From the NCBI GenBank assembly GCA_046045995.1, contig JBJOKR010000001.1, positions 17,580 through 81,579 on the forward strand: a DNA stretch of 64,000 nt. The letters run 5' to 3'. A program made the position numbers and the translations under genes. The DNA comes from Indioceanicola sp046045995 (GTDB lineage: Bacteria; Pseudomonadota; Alphaproteobacteria; Azospirillales; Azospirillaceae). The notes under the pieces were generated by a model, which saw only the letters and a list, made by a program, of their open reading frames with translations, ran no database searches and was not told the DNA's origin. Positions 51,639 to 58,804 of this stretch are shown here, one piece after another; within the stretch, counting starts at the first letter, position 1; every line of letters begins with the position of its first letter.

Positions 51639-51897
51639 GCGCGTGGCCCAGTCCCGCCAAGGTACGACCGTGCAGGGTGCGACCATGCAGGCCCTGGCCT
51701 ATGCCCAGGGCAGCGACATCCATCTGGCCGGCGGCCAGGAGAGCCACCTTCCCCATGAGGCCTGGCACATCGCGCAGCAGGCCAAGGGCCGGGTCCAGCC
51801 GACCAAGAAGGTCAACGGTGTCGCCGTGAACGACAGCCCGTCGCTGGAGCGGGAAGCGGAGGTGACGGGTCACCGCGCCGCCAAGTTCGGCGGCTGA
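51639..51897 (+). pseudogene. C-terminal fragment of a DUF4157 (eCIS-associated) protein
   Basis: In a different frame from the ATPase, sequence after the junction reads MQALAYAQGSDIHLAGGQE, LPHEAWHIAQQAKGRVQPT and SLEREAEVTGHRAAKFGG. This is the DUF4157 domain with its HExxH-like HEAWH motif, common among cargo or toxins of eCIS loci. The N-terminal part expected before it (the ...QPVQRV... lead and helix) is missing. It is joined directly to the broken ATPase near 51638, so one deletion removed the end of one gene and the start of another. It may not be expressed as a protein. Confidence 0.7.
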
Positions 51898-51949
51898 CGG
51901 CACCCACCCACCCTAGGGCGCACCGTCAGGCGCCCAGCCAGGCACACTG

Positions 51950-53899
51950 TCAGGCGGCGGTCTGGCTGTGCGACAGGCGTTCCAGATCGCCCTTCATCCC
52001 CTGCATCAGCCGGGTCAGGCTGTCGATGGTGCGGCGGCTTTCCTCTGCCGCCTGCTGGGATTCCGCCGCCATCTGGCCCATCATCTGGGACTGTATGTCC
52101 AGCTTGTCCTGCAACGTGCCGACGGTTGACTGCAACTGGGCTGCCGCCGCCTGCTGCTGGGACAGGGCGCCTCCCATCTGCCCCACCTGCTGCTGAAGCG
52201 CATCGGCCCGGGCCGCCGCAGCCTCCGCCGCGGCCTGGGCCGTCTGCAACGCCGCCTGAAGCGTGGGATCGGGAGCGGGCGGAGCCGGTGGTGGCGCAGG
52301 GGCGGCGGGAACGGCAGCGACAAAGGTTCTGGCCACAGCAGGAGCGGGGGTGTCAGGGACCGGTGCCGCTGCCGCGACCGGTGCAGGAGCAGGAGCAGGA
52401 GCGGTGGGCGCCGATGCGGGTTCAGCCACGGGACCAGGGGGCGGTGCAGTAGCGGGCAGCGCGGCGTTCGGCAGAATGGCGCTTGGCAGGACGGCAGCGG
52501 CCGGTGCCGGCGGTACCGGCGGTGCGGCACCGGCGAGCATCCCCAGCCCGGCCGCGGCCAGCCCGGCGATTGGATCGCTTGCCGCCACAGGCGCTATGGA
52601 TGGCGCTGCCGGCGCGGTGGTCGGCGCGCCAGGGGCGCTGGCAGGCGTAGCGGCGGCGGCGCTGGTGGGCTGGAGCACCTTTCCCACCACATCGGCCAGA
52701 AGGTCGGCATTGGGCAGGTTGCTTCCCCGCAACCAGGTTGTCGCCTGGGCACCGACCTGGGAACGGGCGATGGATACCAGTTCTCCCGCAATCTCCTTCG
52801 CTTCCCCCGCCAGGGGGGATAGGGCTTCCGCCGCAGCCGCGGCGCCGGCCGGCGCGGCACCTGCCCCCGCAACGGCAGACGATGCGGCATCGGCACGGCC
52901 CCGCCCCTGGACCTGCCGCAATGCGCAGAGAAGCAGACCGCTGAGCACCATCCAGACACCGGCCCAGACGGACAGGTTCTGATCGATCGGCCGCAGGGCG
53001 GCGGCCAGGGCGGCACCGGTCAAGGCATCGGCGGGTGCGGCGGCCGACGATGACGGACCCGCAGCGGGCGCCGGGCAGCGGTTGTCGGCATCCTCCTCCG
53101 CGTCGCCGGTCTGAACCACGCGGGAGGGGTTACAGGCGAAGGCGGGCGCCGGTGTTGCGGGCGTGGTTGCCACGGCGGGAGGGGCGGCGGCCCCGCCCGC
53201 GGGCGGGGTGGACAGGCCGGCGCTGATGGCCAGGAACAGCGATCCCGCGGCAACCAATGTCGCCAGGGCATAATGCCCGTCCAGGATCCGCATCCACAGC
53301 GCGCGCTGCGCGGGCCAGGCCGGGCTGCGCCCCAGGAACAGGGGCGGGATGACCGCCGCCAGTATCATCAGCGGCACGGCCATGCCGTTCGCCAGCTCCT
53401 GGCGGGTGGCGACGCTGTCCAGGCCCAAGGCGAAGCAGGCCCAGATCCCGAGCCCCATGGGCCAGACCGCCAGCAACGGCAGCCAGTCCACACTGAACCG
53501 CTGGGTCGGCGTGCTGAAGAACCCCAGGGGCCGACCGGTCAGCAGCACGCCCACCGCCAGGAACAGGACCGCGATGCCAGCCGTGATGACAAGCCAGCTT
53601 TCCGCGATCGGCACCTCCCGCAGCCAGTGGACGACGGTGAAGACCCCGGCATAGAGCGCGGCCACATGGGCGGCCCCCAGTCGGATCAGCAGGGTGGCGA
53701 TGGCCCCCTGCGCCCCCAGCTTGGCGGCAATGCCGGCTTTGGGCGATGGGCCGGGGGGTGCCGGGGAAGCGGGCGCCGCCGGGGCGCCCGCCGGGGTGAC
53801 CGCTGCTTGGGCGGGCGGAGCTGCGGGAGACGGCGGAACGGCTGCCGGGGCCGGAACCGGGGCAGCCGGGAATTCCTGGCCGAAGGCGGCAACGGTCAT
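51950..53899 (-). CDS. Large multi-helix membrane protein with Ala/Pro-rich and coiled-coil regions
   Basis: Not recognised. The 649-residue protein has a Pro/Ala N-terminus, a membrane region of about six helices (residues ~75-225, including VITAGIAVLFLAVGVLL and LMILAAVIPPLFLG) plus a further helix near 310 (WAGVWMVLSGLLLCAL), then a ~200-residue Ala/Pro-rich low-complexity stretch and a C-terminal helical region (LQTAQAAAEAAAARADALQQQVGQ... to TRLMQGMKGDLERL) likely to form a coiled coil. Start overlaps the previous stop by four bases. It may be a tether or scaffold at the inner membrane. Codon use matches the other chromosomal genes. Confidence 0.6.
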   Translation of the reverse strand: MTVAAFGQEFPAAPVPAPAAVPPSPAAPPAQAAVTPAGAPAAPASPAPPGPSPKAGIAAKLGAQGAIATLLIRLGAAHVAALYAGVFTVVHWLREVPIAESWLVITAGIAVLFLAVGVLLTGRPLGFFSTPTQRFSVDWLPLLAVWPMGLGIWACFALGLDSVATRQELANGMAVPLMILAAVIPPLFLGRSPAWPAQRALWMRILDGHYALATLVAAGSLFLAISAGLSTPPAGGAAAPPAVATTPATPAPAFACNPSRVVQTGDAEEDADNRCPAPAAGPSSSAAAPADALTGAALAAALRPIDQNLSVWAGVWMVLSGLLLCALRQVQGRGRADAASSAVAGAGAAPAGAAAAAEALSPLAGEAKEIAGELVSIARSQVGAQATTWLRGSNLPNADLLADVVGKVLQPTSAAAATPASAPGAPTTAPAAPSIAPVAASDPIAGLAAAGLGMLAGAAPPVPPAPAAAVLPSAILPNAALPATAPPPGPVAEPASAPTAPAPAPAPVAAAAPVPDTPAPAVARTFVAAVPAAPAPPPAPPAPDPTLQAALQTAQAAAEAAAARADALQQQVGQMGGALSQQQAAAAQLQSTVGTLQDKLDIQSQMMGQMAAESQQAAEESRRTIDSLTRLMQGMKGDLERLSHSQTAA

Positions 53900-54447
53900 C
53901 GTTCCTCCCCGCCGATCCGCTTGATGATGGTGTCATTGATGCGGGCGATGCCTTCCGCCATCGGGGTTCCGCGAAGGCGGATCTCCACCTCCGCATTGGC
54001 GTTGCCCCCGCCCTCCCCCGCGTTCAGATCGACCATCAGGGTGGCGGCCCCGCCCGTTTCCGTCTTCTCCACCAGCCCTGTGCGCAGGCGGATCACGACC
54101 GTGTCCACCGCCACATCCTGATGGTTGGCCAGGGCGAACAGGGGAATGTCGCGCAGGATCGGCGTCCCGTGGGGACCAGGGATGGGGATCTGCACCGCCC
54201 GGGGCACCATGCGCCCCGCCTGGGGATCCATGGGGCAATACCGGGCCAGCAGATGTTCCAGGGCCTGAACCGTGCTTTCCCGCACCTGGGAAACCACCGT
54301 CCCATGGACCAGGTCCAGCAGGGACCGCAACGGCATCAGCGCCGGCGGGCGGGGCGGCGGGGGTGGCGGCGGCTGGGTAGCCGCATGCGTGTCCGGCCGC
54401 GGGGGCTCCGCAGGATGGACGTCATTGTCATGATCCGGATCGGCCAC
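53896..54447 (-). CDS. DUF2589-like protein of the muramidase operon
   Basis: A 183-residue protein with a Pro/His-rich N-terminal arm (residues ~1-37) and a beta-rich domain that resembles DUF2589: LRSLLDLVHGTVVSQVRESTVQALEHLL, then IPLFALANHQDVAVDTVVIRLRTGL and a C-terminal strand set ending in ARINDTIIKRIGG. The family has no known activity. The start is GTG at 54447 with a strong GGGAGAGGGG site upstream. It lies between the muramidase gene (14-base gap) and the membrane protein (four-base overlap), so these are one operon. Confidence 0.55.
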   Translation of the reverse strand: MADPDHDNDVHPAEPPRPDTHAATQPPPPPPPRPPALMPLRSLLDLVHGTVVSQVRESTVQALEHLLARYCPMDPQAGRMVPRAVQIPIPGPHGTPILRDIPLFALANHQDVAVDTVVIRLRTGLVEKTETGGAATLMVDLNAGEGGGNANAEVEIRLRGTPMAEGIARINDTIIKRIGGEER

Positions 54448-54461
54448 GGCCCCTCTCCCGT

Positions 54462-55025
54462 TCAGTTGGCGCTGGCGGCCTGGGTCGGTGTGGAGACCGG
54501 CACGTTCGGGAAGGAATCGACCCGGGCGAGCCAGCCCTTCAAGAAGGTGCGCAGGACCGGGTGATGCAGGACCAGTTGCTGGTAATAGTTCTTCCGGGCC
54601 GCCTTGTACTGCATGTACAGGACATCCTGATCATGGAAGTTCAGGGACTGGAGCACACGGCGGGTCAGTCGGCCTCCCGGTGTGTGGTTGCTTCCCATGT
54701 GGTTCAAGGTCTGCATGAACACATCGATCGCGTGGTGCCCGGCGTTGATGTAAAAATCACACAGCATATTGGCCAGGTTCTGGTCCTGGATCTCATCCCC
54801 GAACACGTTATCCCAGAATTCCACCTTGTAGATCTTGCCCGCCTGGTCATCGGTCAGGGCGCGAAGGCTGTCCAGTGTCGGCGGCACGCCGATCAGGGTG
54901 GCGTAGGTCTTCAGGGTGTGGAAGGTGACACCCTTGTTCGTCGCCCCGCCGGGATCGTGGGGATTGTCCACCCACCCGCCTTCATTGCGCAGGACGATGG
55001 GCAGGAATTGTGCGAAATCGGCCAT
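54462..55025 (-). CDS. GH108-type N-acetylmuramidase (endolysin-like)
   Basis: A 187-residue glycoside hydrolase family 108 protein. The family signature NEGGWVDNPHDPGGATNKGVT is present near residue 14 (catalytic Glu in EGG), followed by VEFWDNVFGDEI and the LCDFYINAGHHAIDVFMQTLN helix. GH108 enzymes cleave peptidoglycan and occur as phage endolysins and as secretion-linked muramidases. No signal peptide is seen, so export would need a holin-like helper, membrane damage or an injection system. AAGGGGAAG precedes ATG 55025. No other phage genes are nearby. Confidence 0.85.
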   Translation of the reverse strand: MADFAQFLPIVLRNEGGWVDNPHDPGGATNKGVTFHTLKTYATLIGVPPTLDSLRALTDDQAGKIYKVEFWDNVFGDEIQDQNLANMLCDFYINAGHHAIDVFMQTLNHMGSNHTPGGRLTRRVLQSLNFHDQDVLYMQYKAARKNYYQQLVLHHPVLRTFLKGWLARVDSFPNVPVSTPTQAASAN

Positions 55026-55067
55026 CAGTTCTTCCCCTTGCCGATGATCTTCATGGGGCGGGCAGAA

Positions 55068-55661
55068 TCATGCCCAGGCCCCGACCTGGAATTCACAGCC
55101 GATGGCGCTGATCGCGATCCGGCGATCCACATCGGCGAAGGTGCAGTCGATGGTCAGTCCCGGGCTGCGCATCACCGTGCTGCCGGGATCCAGGGCGATC
55201 CGCGCGTCATCCCAGTCCGCCCGCCGCAGGTCCAGCCCATCTAACCGGGCAATGGTCCGTTCACAGTCATACAGGGTGACCGCCGTGATCGCCGCCCCCG
55301 CCTGCGACCGCAGCCGGACCCAGATGGCCCGAACGTCCAGGGGCGCACCGCTGTCCAGCATGGGCATGGGAACCGCGTAATGCAGCGACACGGTGGACCA
55401 GGACCGGCCCTGCACCACCCGCGCATTCCCCTCCACCCGGTCGCGCTCCACCCCGTCGGCGCCGGCGGCACCGTCATCGCGGACGACCGTGGCCGCGGTA
55501 CCATGGACCCAGCTCACAGGACGGGCCGACGTGCCGGCCCGGGCCAGGCCCGGGCTGCCCAGGGCGGCACCAACGCCGACGGCCCCGAAGCCGACCGCGG
55601 ATGTGAACAGACGCCGGCGGCTTCCCATGATCCTGCCCAATGCCGGAAACCCGTCCTTCAT
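55068..55661 (-). CDS. Tat-exported protein of unknown function
   Basis: A 197-residue protein with a twin-arginine leader (GSRRRLFTSAVGFGAVGVGAALG then ARAG) and a beta-rich mature part (SWSTVSLHYAVPMPMLD; DVRAIWVRLRSQAGAAITAVTLYD; GLTIDCTFADVDRRIAISAIGCEFQ). The ATG at 55661 has a very strong GGGAGGGGG site; the GTG at 55709 is rejected. It is first in the operon with the muramidase, DUF2589-like and membrane-protein genes. No known fold is recognised. Confidence 0.65.
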   Translation of the reverse strand: MKDGFPALGRIMGSRRRLFTSAVGFGAVGVGAALGSPGLARAGTSARPVSWVHGTAATVVRDDGAAGADGVERDRVEGNARVVQGRSWSTVSLHYAVPMPMLDSGAPLDVRAIWVRLRSQAGAAITAVTLYDCERTIARLDGLDLRRADWDDARIALDPGSTVMRSPGLTIDCTFADVDRRIAISAIGCEFQVGAWA

Positions 55662-55797
55662 ACCCCCTCCCGCCCCGCCGGCACTTCTGCCGGATGCAAC
55701 CAAAGACACTATGTTTTGATAGCTATAGCATAGAACTTACGGCTACTCATTAAGTTCTGCCTCAAACTGGGAACCACCCGCCGCCCGGTGTGCGGGG

Positions 55798-56028
55798 ATG
55801 GCCGATCTGGCGGGCATGTCCCGCAGCAACTTCGCCGGCACCTTCCGCCAGGTGATCGGCGTGTCGCCGGGGGAGTATCTTCAGGGCTGGCGCCTGTCCC
55901 TGGCCCGGGCAGGGATCGCCGCGGGCCGCCCGCTGAAGCAGGTGGCGCGGGAGGTGGGCTATGCCAGCCACACCGCCCTGTCGCGGGCCCTGGGCAGACA
56001 GGGTGCCGGTCAGGCCGGGGACAGGTGA
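55798..56028 (+). pseudogene. AraC-family regulator remnant (DNA-binding end only)
   Basis: The frame encodes a C-terminal AraC double helix-turn-helix: MADLAGMSRSNFAGTFRQVIGVSPGEYLQGWRLSLARAGIA in pieces, then VAREVGYASHTALSRALGR. The start of the first helix-turn-helix and the whole sensor domain are missing, and no ribosome site or start is convincing upstream. It ends inside the convergent cupin gene. It was probably once the regulator of that gene. A short functional peptide cannot be excluded but is unlikely. Confidence 0.7.
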
Positions 56029-56669
56029 CCGGTCTTCACATAGATGGTGCAGCCGGTCTCACTGAACGGGCGGTGGCGGCTGCCGGGCGGGTTGCGCAGC
56101 CAGGTCCCGGCGGGATAGCGCCCCTGTTCATCGGCGAATTCCCCCGCCAGCACCAGGATCTCCTCCCCCCCGACATGGGTGTGGGGGTTGAAGACGGTGC
56201 CCGGCGCCCAGCGGACCAGGGCCACCCCTTCCGTGCCGAAGCTGTGCAGCGGCATCACCGACAGGCCGGGGACCAGCCCGGGGTGCCATGCGGTCGTCCG
56301 TGTATCGATGACGATGCGGCTTGTGTCATCCGGATCGAACTGGCGCAGCTTCACGAACAGGGTGCATCCCTCCCCGCTCCAGGGCGCGTGGGAGGATCCG
56401 GGCGGGTTACGGACATAGGTGCCGGCGGGATAGATCCCGTGTTCATCTGCGAAGACACCGTCCAGCACCAGGAATTCCTCCCCCAGGGCGTGGTCGTGGC
56501 GATCGAAGCGGCTGCCCGCGGCATAGCGCACGATGCTCGTCGCCCGGGCCACCTCCGCGCCGATGCGGTCCAGCATCTGCCGGTCCACACCGGGCAGCGG
56601 GGACGGAACCCAGGGCACGGTACCCGGGGGGAGGACGACCCGGATGGCTGGATCGCTGTTGATATTCAT
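56010..56669 (-). CDS. Two-domain ChrR-like cupin protein
   Basis: A 219-residue protein made of two similar cupin halves, each with H-x-H..GEE.LVL.G.F.DE.G.YPAGT..RNPPGS.H spacing (SRFDRHDHALGEEFLVLDG and VFNPHTHVGGEEILVLAG). This is the cupin type found in the C-terminal part of ChrR anti-sigma factors. The N-terminal zinc anti-sigma domain of ChrR is absent, so it is more likely a stand-alone metal-binding cupin involved in oxidant or small-molecule response. AAGGA precedes the ATG. It is followed on the same strand at a distance by the oxidase-fold gene upstream. Confidence 0.8.
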   Translation of the reverse strand: MNINSDPAIRVVLPPGTVPWVPSPLPGVDRQMLDRIGAEVARATSIVRYAAGSRFDRHDHALGEEFLVLDGVFADEHGIYPAGTYVRNPPGSSHAPWSGEGCTLFVKLRQFDPDDTSRIVIDTRTTAWHPGLVPGLSVMPLHSFGTEGVALVRWAPGTVFNPHTHVGGEEILVLAGEFADEQGRYPAGTWLRNPPGSRHRPFSETGCTIYVKTGHLSPA

Positions 56670-56758
56670 GGTGCCAGTCCTTCGGCTGGTCGGGCGGGGC
56701 GCGCACGGGCCCCCGCCCGCGGGGCATCAGGGGTGATCGATCAATTGGGTGCCGTGGG

Positions 56759-57325
56759 TCAAGGCCGCCCCTCGCCCCCGGCTGCGGCCATCACCTCCTC
56801 CACCGTGAAGCGGGGGGTGATGTGCTGGGGGCAGTTCCAATCGAAGCCGGCGATGCGGATGATCATCCCGCGCTCCACCCGGGCCCGGTATCCGGGAACG
56901 GCCAGCCGGGCCATCACCTCCGTATCCGCCGCATCCACCAAGGCGGCATGGCCGAACAGCTTCAGCCGGGCCCGGTTCGCATAATCCATGAAGAACAGGG
57001 AGACACGGTCATCCCCGCTCAGATTACCGATGCTGATGTATTGCCGGTTCCCGGTGAAATCGGCGAAGCCGATGGTGCGGCTGTCCAGGACGCGGACAAA
57101 GCCCTTGGGTCCGCCGCGATGCTGGATATAGGGCCAGCCCGTCTGGCCGATGCTGGCCATGTAGAAACTGTCCCGATTGCCGATGAAGGACGCTTCGGTC
57201 ACGCCCAGTTCATCGCCCCAGTCGGGGCCGTCTGCCGCCCGGGCATAGCCGGCCCGGCTTCCCAACTCCGCCTGCTTGCGCTGGACGTCGGCGGTGAAGG
57301 CGATTCCCATGAAACGGTTGCCCAT
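56759..57325 (-). CDS. Pyridoxamine 5'-phosphate oxidase-fold flavoprotein
   Basis: A 188-residue split-barrel protein of the PNPOX-like family. It has ARAADGPDWGDELGVTEASFIGNRDSFYMASIGQTGWPYIQHRGGP (in parts), LDSRTIGFADFTGNRQYISIGNLSGDDRVSLFF and LKLFGHAALVD, which form the FMN-binding barrel. Family members are oxidases or reductases acting on unknown substrates. ATG 57325 begins MGNRFMGIAF and is preferred over the long upstream frame, which is antisense filler. A LysR regulator gene lies 150 bases upstream on the same strand and may control it. Confidence 0.85.
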   Translation of the reverse strand: MGNRFMGIAFTADVQRKQAELGSRAGYARAADGPDWGDELGVTEASFIGNRDSFYMASIGQTGWPYIQHRGGPKGFVRVLDSRTIGFADFTGNRQYISIGNLSGDDRVSLFFMDYANRARLKLFGHAALVDAADTEVMARLAVPGYRARVERGMIIRIAGFDWNCPQHITPRFTVEEVMAAAGGEGRP

Positions 57326-57476
57326 TGCTACACCCGATGAAGTCCCGGGCCGACAGATACAGCCCCCGATCATCCAAGGATCGGCCGATCGGCCCGATCC
57401 GGGAACAGACGATGGGCGGAAGAATGAATTCCGGTGGGAAGCCGGTTGCCGGTGGCGCAAGGCCGGACGCCCGGGA

Positions 57477-58382
57477 TCACAGGGCCGCATCCTCCAGCAG
57501 GGAACGCAGCCGGGGTGCGGCATGATCCAGGAAGGCGCGGACCTTCGGCGCGACCAGCCGGGAATGGGGGTGGACGAGATGCACCGGAACCACCGGCAAG
57601 GTGAATGCCTCCAGCACCTGGACCAGCCGCCCCTCCCGCAGGGGCTGGGCCACCATGTAGGACAGGGCGATGGTGATGCCGTCCCCCCGCTCCGCCGCGG
57701 CCATGGCGGCCGTCGCATCATTGATCTCCAGCCGGGGCTGAAGCGTGATGTGCCCCTGCTGCCCGGCCCCACCGTAGCGCCACTCCCGGTTGGGCATCAG
57801 ACCGGTGAAGGACACGATGGAATGCAGGCGAAGGTCCGCCGGCACCACCGGCAGGCCGCGGCGCGCGATGTAACCGGGGCTGGCCACCAGGATGCGGCGC
57901 ACATCCCCCACCTTGCGCGCCATCAGGGCGGAATCCGGCAGGTGGCCGACCCGCACCGCCACATCGATCCCCTCCTCCACCAGGTTCACCACCCGGTCCA
58001 GCAACAGGACGGAGGCTGAGATGCGCGGCTGCGATTCCAGGAAGTCGGAGACGATGGGGGCCAGCAGCGTGCGCCCCAGGGTCACGGATGCCGTCAGGTT
58101 CAAATGACCACTGGGCACGGCGGCATCGCCCGTCACCTCCCGCTCCGCCGTCTCCCAATCCGCCATGATGCGGCGGGAGGTTTCAAGGAACCCCGCCCCC
58201 GCATCCGTCAGGGACAGGTGCCTGGTCGATCGGTTGAAAAGCCGGGTACCCAGCCGATCCTCCAGGGAGGCGATGGCCCGCGTCACCGCCGGCGGGGACA
58301 GGCGGAGCTTCCGGCCAGCGCGGGCGAAGCTGCCCGCATCGGCGACTGCGTGAAACACCTGGATCTCATGGAATCTGTCCAT
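57477..58382 (-). CDS. LysR-family transcriptional regulator
   Basis: A 301-residue LysR-type regulator. The N-terminal winged helix-turn-helix is clear (FHEIQVFHAVADAGSFARAGRKLRLSPPAVTRAIASLEDRLGTRLFNR, in pieces), followed by a periplasmic-binding-type effector domain (GHLNLTASVTLGRTLLAPIV; ISASVLLLDRVVNLVEEGIDVAVRVG; DSALMARKVGDVRRILVASPGYI). It belongs to the group with LVEEGIDVAVRVG, often regulators of oxidoreductase genes. Likely targets are the neighbouring oxidase-fold and cupin genes, by position only. Confidence 0.93.
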   Translation of the reverse strand: MDRFHEIQVFHAVADAGSFARAGRKLRLSPPAVTRAIASLEDRLGTRLFNRSTRHLSLTDAGAGFLETSRRIMADWETAEREVTGDAAVPSGHLNLTASVTLGRTLLAPIVSDFLESQPRISASVLLLDRVVNLVEEGIDVAVRVGHLPDSALMARKVGDVRRILVASPGYIARRGLPVVPADLRLHSIVSFTGLMPNREWRYGGAGQQGHITLQPRLEINDATAAMAAAERGDGITIALSYMVAQPLREGRLVQVLEAFTLPVVPVHLVHPHSRLVAPKVRAFLDHAAPRLRSLLEDAAL

Positions 58383-58804
58383 GCGTCATCGCCACCGGTC
58401 GCCATCCCGCGCAGGCGTGAGGCCCGCCGTCCCCTTGCCCCCACTATGCCACCCCGCCATCCCGGTGCAACCGCGTCCATCCACGATGCCCGCGATCGAC
58501 ACGGCTGGGATCGACAAGTCTGGGATCGACAAGACCGGCCTTTCCATGGCCGGCCTTTCCCGCCAGGCTGTCCGGCCGGCACAATCGGCCAGGATGGGAT
58601 CGTCCACCCCTGGCCGGGCCGCATACCTGGGGACCGGGGAATCACGCCGTGATCCCGTACCTGCCGACCGACAGTTCACCGCAGGAGCGGTGACGGGAGT
58701 TGGGACATCTTCCGACAATTTTATCTAATTTGTTGCACACCCCTTCCCACCGTGTAGACTCTTAACCTGTTAGCACGGGGGGTGACCCGTCGGGGGTGGG
58801 GTGA
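58383..58804. other. Long intergenic region before the secretin gene, with 15-bp tandem repeats
   Basis: This 422-base gap separates the divergent LysR and secretin genes. At 58492-58537 three imperfect 15-bp units (GGATCGACAAGTCTG-like) are in tandem, followed by a duplicated GGCCTTTCC. Open frames here are short and have no convincing ribosome site. The secretin promoter candidate lies at the right-hand end. Confidence 0.5.
58733..58760 (+). promoter_or_regulatory. Candidate sigma-70 promoter for the pilus/secretin operon
   Basis: TTGCAC at 58733-58738 and TAGACT at 58755-58760 are separated by 16 bases in an AT-richer patch, about 45 bases before the secretin ATG. Five of six -35 bases and a partial -10 match fit a housekeeping-type promoter. 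It is a prediction from consensus only. Confidence 0.45.

Noticed and set aside
52263..52982. 239-residue Gly/Ala-rich open frame on the + strand resembling PE-PGRS-like proteins
   Set aside because: It is the antisense shadow of the Ala/Pro-rich stretch in the membrane protein at 51950-53899 and has no start signal.
56759..57772. 337-residue version of the oxidase-fold protein
   Set aside because: The first ~149 residues are Arg/Pro/Trp/Ser-rich shadow of the LysR gene; the real start is ATG 57325.
58486..58728. Possible ~80-residue gene with pentapeptide-like AGIDKSGIDKTGLS repeats
   Set aside because: The repeat is only three 15-bp units, there is no good ribosome site and the rest is low-complexity; it is treated as a short tandem repeat.
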